The notes below the pieces were generated by a model, which had not been told where the DNA came from, did not search any database, and worked only from the letters and a program-made list of their open reading frames with translations. A DNA stretch of 64,000 nucleotides from Ailurus styani (lineage: Eukaryota; Chordata; Mammalia; Carnivora; Ailuridae): NCBI GenBank assembly GCA_002007465.1, contig LNAC01000101.1, forward strand, positions 3,225,363 to 3,289,362. Reading direction: 5' to 3'. Made by a program: the position numbers and the translations under genes. Position 1 is the first letter of the stretch, and the number at the start of each line of letters is the position of its first letter. Positions 52,095 through 64,000 of the stretch are shown in pieces.

Positions 52095-52215
52095 GATATG
52101 GGGACTTGGAGTCGCACAGACTGTGGTTGGAATCCAACGTGGCCTCCAACACACCAAACCGGCCAAGTCACTCACTCCTCTGAACCTCAAACGCCCCATC
52201 GGTAATGGTAACGCA
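52095..52215 (+). repeat. MIR-type SINE, sense
   Basis: 'ggttggaatccaacg', 'ggccaagtcactcactcctctgaacctcaa' follows the sense MIR head and core. Confidence 0.7.
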
Positions 52216-53169
52216 CCGCTCCTGTGGAGTGGCTGTGGGGGACCCGCAATGTGGGCGTCCGCGGGGTGTCAGGAGAGGGAGGGTGGGAGTCTCCCGCGGC
52301 TGTGGATTCTGGCCAGCTGCCCTCTCTGTCCCCTGAGATGGGAGGTGCGCCGGGGAAGGAGTCCCTGCCCCAAGTCACCCGGAGGGGCTTGGGTCTGTAA
52401 ACAGGACACCTGATGCACCCCCAACCCCCACGATCTGGGCCATAGCAGCTTCCTCTTCCCCACGCCCGTTCCCCTTGCCCGCGGACATGAGCCTTGTGTG
52501 GGTGGTGGGGAGGGGATGCAGAGACCTGAAATGTCCTGCGGTGACGGAGGAGGCCAGACCCCTTGAGGACTAGGCCCGCAGGGGCTGAGGGAAGGGGGCT
52601 GGGACAGGGGGTGGAGGAGGGAGCGGGGCCACCCATCCCTTGAGGGCCGAGAGTCCACGTTCTCTTAAAACTGGCAACCCAAGCCTGGGTTCGAGTAACA
52701 GGACACCTTGGGTGCGGGACCAAGATGGTGACAGGTAGTGGGGAGGGGGCCATCTAGGCTGCAGGGAGTAGCTCCACGTGGATGGGGCCTGACCTCTGAG
52801 GATCCTAAGGGTGGGACCAGATGGGACCAGATGGATGGGGTGGGCCACCTAAATGAGACCCAGCCACCTCAGTCATGAGTGAGTCCCCTGTCTCGAGAGA
52901 AAAGCAAGCAGAGCTGGATACCCCACCTACAAGCAGCTTCTGGGCAGGAAGGTGAGGAAATCGTCCCGGGAGGAAGACGGTGAGGGGCTGGGGAGAGGAG
53001 TTCAGAGAAGACTTCACAGAGGTGGGCTTTGAAGGCTGAATAGGAGTTCTGCGGGTGGGCAGGGAACGGATGATGTGCTGGACAGAGGGAAGGGCATGAA
53101 AAGGCATGCGTATTCCAAGAACTGCTTTTAATAACAAGAAGAGTTAAAAATGCATCAAGCTTCAGTCTG

Positions 53170-53315
53170 CTCTAAGTATCTGAGCTATATTATCACATCT
53201 AATCCCGACCACGACTCCCTGGGTGTAACCAGGAAACAGGTTCTGAGAGGTTAAGTAACTTTCTCCAAGTCACACAGGGTTGCATAGCAGGCAGTCTGAC
53301 TTCCAGCTGGAGGGG
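53170..53315 (-). repeat. MIR-type SINE, antisense
   Basis: 'aggaaacaggttctgagaggttaagtaac' and 'ccaagtcacacagggttgcatagcaggcag'. Confidence 0.8.
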
Positions 53316-53319
53316 TGGG

Positions 53320-54360
53320 AGGGAGGAGCTGGGGCTGCAGAACTTAGCAGGGGCCTGGATGGAAAGGTGGGGGGCCAGATAGGAAAGAGAAGAAGGTGAC
53401 ACGTCCCGGGTCCGGAGCCCCATGGGAGAGCATGTCTCGTGTGGAGGAGCTGCTCCTGTCCCTGGCTCTGGTGGCCTGTCCCTGGCCCGGCTGGCAAGGC
53501 CACCATCTCTCAGCAGTGCTGTGCAGCCTGTCCCTCTGGCCACGCGGCCCCAACCCTTCCTCCCGTGGCAGCTCTGCGGGGCCCAAGTGTTTGATGTCAA
53601 TTTCCATAGGATGGGAGCGGAGGCCCGGGATGGTTGAGGGTGGCAGGGGGCGATGGACCGGGCGAGGCAGGAAACCAGGGTGAAGCTTAGAGCACCTGCG
53701 GAAGCAGTGATCCCAACAGTCCCTGAGCCCCAGGGAACAGGGGGAGGGTGAGCACGGACACCCAGCCATGCCAGAGCCAGCTCCCAGCCCCCGTGGCCGG
53801 CACCGGGCACTCCCCTGGTCCCTTCACCAGGCTTAAAGCTTCCCTGGGAGGCCTGTGAGGACGCAGGGGAGGATGGAGCCCTAGTGGTGGGGGGGAGGAG
53901 TGTCAGGGAGGACGTTCAGGGCAGAAAGGGAAAATCTGCAGGATGCCAACAACCGGCAGGGCAGGAAATGGGCACACCTGCTGGATGTCAGTCCTGGCTG
54001 AGGGGCTGCCCCCCACCCTCTAGATCCCTGCCGCCCACCCCGAGGGCCGCACTGTGTCCCACTAAGACCATTGCATGGCCACACCTGCAAGGACGCCTTT
54101 CACCTCTACCCTGAGTGTCCTGACCTGCAGGGCAGCCTGCCTGAGGGTTTCCAGGGTACCAAGCCCCAGCCCCCCAACTAGTGGTAAGGATTCCAGCTGG
54201 GCCCTGAGCAGGCCCCGAGATGCCCCCTCCCCTGCAGTCCTTCCTAAGCCTCCCAGACCTGGGAGAGGTAGGCCTGGCCATCCTCCCCCCAAGCCCGGGG
54301 CCTCCCATTCCATATCACCCGGCCGCACAGCTAACGTGCACACTTGGTTAGTGGGCCGGG
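53320..54360. other. Intergenic, no gene seen
   Basis: GC-rich unique-looking DNA. Overlapping frames on both strands (for example 53199-53810) have no splice or homology support. Confidence 0.5.
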
Positions 54361-54363
54361 CGG

Positions 54364-54468
54364 GGTGCAGAGGGAGAGGCAGAGGGAGAAGCAGGCTCCC
54401 CGCTGAGCATGGAGCCCGATGCGGGGCTCGATCCCAGGACCCTTAACGACTGAGCCACTAGGCACCCC
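54364..54468 (-). repeat. Truncated Can-SINE, antisense
   Basis: Body and head only: 'agaagcaggctccccgctgagcatggagcc', 'ttaacgactgagcc'. A/T tail missing, middle shortened. Confidence 0.88.
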
Positions 54469-54479
54469 TGACATAGCCG

Positions 54480-55650
54480 GGTTGTAAACTACTGGAAGCC
54501 CCTGGTTATTTGATAATCACAAGCATTTTGTTGACAACTGACTTTTATGTGATACTGAGCCTCAAAAGCCACAAGGAGGAAAAAGTGGTAGAATCTGTGG
54601 GAGAAAGCATTTGAACTGGAAAGAGGGAATGAAGAGGCAGGGAGGGAGTATGACCAAGTCCCTGGAGAGGCAGACAACTCCCACCAGAGCTCTGAGCTCC
54701 CTGTGTTGTTGCATTGGGGCCCCCACCCATCTGGCCCCCGCAGCCTCAGCATCTCCTTCCTGTCAGACGTGTGCATCCCGGCTGCCCACAGCCTCCTCCC
54801 CCCATCCACTATCTCTGCTCACCTTTCCGGGAGTGGTCAGCGGGTCCGCGCTGGCTTTGACTCCTCCTTCCCTCTTCTGCACAGGTGTCTGAAGGGAGCC
54901 CCCTGGTTTGCTTCCAGGCTAGCAGCTGGCTGCTGCAGGGGCGTCATGACCTGGGGTCCCGGCTGGGAGCCTGGCCTCCCGGAAGTCTATACACCTGTGC
55001 ATGCCTTCATCCCCTGGATCAGAGATAAGGTCTCTAATGCCACTTTTGATGCCCTGGCCAAGAAGTGCCCTTTGGCCTGGCCCAGGACCAGACAGAGGAG
55101 GCATTGAGGCCCTTTAGGCTGTGCAGTCCTGAGCGTGAACCCTGATTCAGCTACTTCCCTGCGGCTGTGACGGTAGCTCAGCCACCTCCCCTCTCTTAAT
55201 CTGCTTCCTCTCTGAGTAATGGCGATGTATTCAATTATTCATTCACCCGACACTTCCTATGTGCCAGGCAACCAGAACACAAGATCAGCCTGGCCCCTGG
55301 GCTCATGGAACGGGCGGGCTGTCGAGGGGAGGGGAGGCAAGCACTAGCTTGAGTCATACAAACCACGGTGAGTGCTAGAGGAACAGGACTGATGTGTTAA
55401 CAGAAGCTATGACCTACTTGGGGCGGCCGGGGAGTAACTGTTATTTGAACATTATTTGAACCACGGCAGAGCCTTGGGTTCTGGCTCACTCTTCCTCCGA
55501 CGGCTGGGATGCCAGGTGCCAACCCCTCCGTGGGCCTCAGTTTCCCCCCTTCACATGGAGGAGCCGTGGCCTGGACTAAAGGTTTATTTGAGGTCCCTCC
55601 CAAGTTTGTTTGATAAGCTTTTGGGGGAGACAGGGGTCCTCAAAAGCCCC
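54480..55650. other. Intergenic upstream of B9D1, no gene seen
   Basis: Mixed sequence with a possible sense MIR remnant at about 55140-55250. No coding segment is supported. Confidence 0.5.
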
Positions 55651-56184
55651 AAGGAAGTATCCCTCCGACCTGACGTACGCGCCTGCTGGGCCCCAGCTGG
55701 GGACTCTCCAGAACCGGGGCGGCCCCGCCCCTGGTGGGCCTCGCGGCCTTCCCCGCGCGTTTCCTCCGACCCGCGGGGGTGGTGCACCTGCGCCCCCCAG
55801 TCTCCCCCTCCGTCTTCCTCCCGGTAGCGCCACAGCGCCATCTCGTGGCGGGGGGCATCTGTATAACTGGGCTTCCGTTCGCCCTGAGTCAGGGAGTGTC
55901 TCTGAACTTCGGGGCGCGCGGGGCCGAGGCCGAGTGGACACACACTCCCTGCGGGTGTAACCGGATCCCGCGGCCCGGCTAGGTTCCACACAACAGCCCC
56001 ACGCTGCATCCCCGCTCGCGTGGAAGGCCCCGGCTGCCCCGGAGAGGGGTGGAGCTGCGGAACCCCGCCCTCCAAAGCTCCGCCCCCAGCCGCCGCCGCG
56101 GGCTGCGCCTGCGCACTACCGCACACACGCTCGCCTTCGCGAAGGTCCCGTCCCAAGAAACATGTCCCACGCGCCACGCCGTCG

Positions 56185-56198
56185 GTTTCCAGGGCAAC
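56185..56198 (+). promoter_or_regulatory. B9D1: RFX X-box GTTTCC-AG-GGCAAC
   Basis: Fits the imperfect palindrome RYYNYY-N2-RRNRAC bound by RFX factors, the main regulators of ciliary genes. It lies 63 nt upstream of the B9D1 ATG. A further right half-site AGCAAC follows at 56211-56216. Confidence 0.75.
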
Positions 56199-56260
56199 CC
56201 GGCGCCGCATAGCAACCCCGTGCGCAACCTGGGTACTTTTCTGGCGCCCCCAGCCTGGCC

Positions 56261-63999
<7,739 letters not shown>

Positions 64000-64000
64000 A

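Overview
The window is vertebrate nuclear DNA from a caniform carnivoran, most consistent with a mustelid. About 35 tRNA-headed Can-SINEs are scattered on both strands, with the carnivore-specific head, CT-rich body and (AAATA)n tail. Many belong to a young subfamily with intact target-site duplications. There are also L1 copies (old ones and one young carnivore-type), L2, MIR, a Tigger DNA transposon, an LTR and microsatellites. No bacterial, plasmid or viral gene system is present.

Four protein-coding genes can be read exon by exon, and they match the human 17p11.2 (Smith-Magenis region) order in inverted orientation: RNF112 (minus; only the first three coding exons lie inside, 57-1365), MFAP4 (plus, 30438-33004), MAPK7/ERK5 (minus, 34270-38589) and B9D1 (plus, first four coding exons 56261-63860, continuing past the right edge). 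MAPK7 is complete; six coding exons sum to 2445 nt, in frame, giving 814 residues. MFAP4 lacks its fifth exon because of a 716-base run of N. MFAP4 and MAPK7 are tail to tail with very little DNA between their 3' ends. MAPK7 and B9D1 start from separate CpG islands about 17 kb apart and point away from each other.

Layout: 1-1365 RNF112 5' end. 1366-30437 intergenic, made largely of SINE, L1, L2, MIR, MLT1 and LTR remnants plus a long CCAT/CCAC array (5656-6425). 30438-33830 MFAP4. 34000-39060 MAPK7 with its CpG island. 39420-55650 intergenic with an antisense L1, a Tigger copy and many SINEs. 55650-64000 B9D1 promoter, exons 1-4 and repeat-filled introns. Two assembly gaps (31809-32524 and 61662-61816) both sit at G-rich sequence.

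The genes do not form a pathway. RNF112 is a neural RING-finger GTPase, MFAP4 an extracellular-matrix fibrinogen-like protein, MAPK7 a MAP kinase, and B9D1 a transition-zone protein of the primary cilium. I found no undescribed biological system. The points most worth a second look are a GC-AG intron in RNF112, an RFX X-box just upstream of the B9D1 start, a 5S rRNA fragment with a perfect target duplication inside an L1, an L1 and a SINE that used the same target site, and a Tigger copy that keeps a 157-codon frame.
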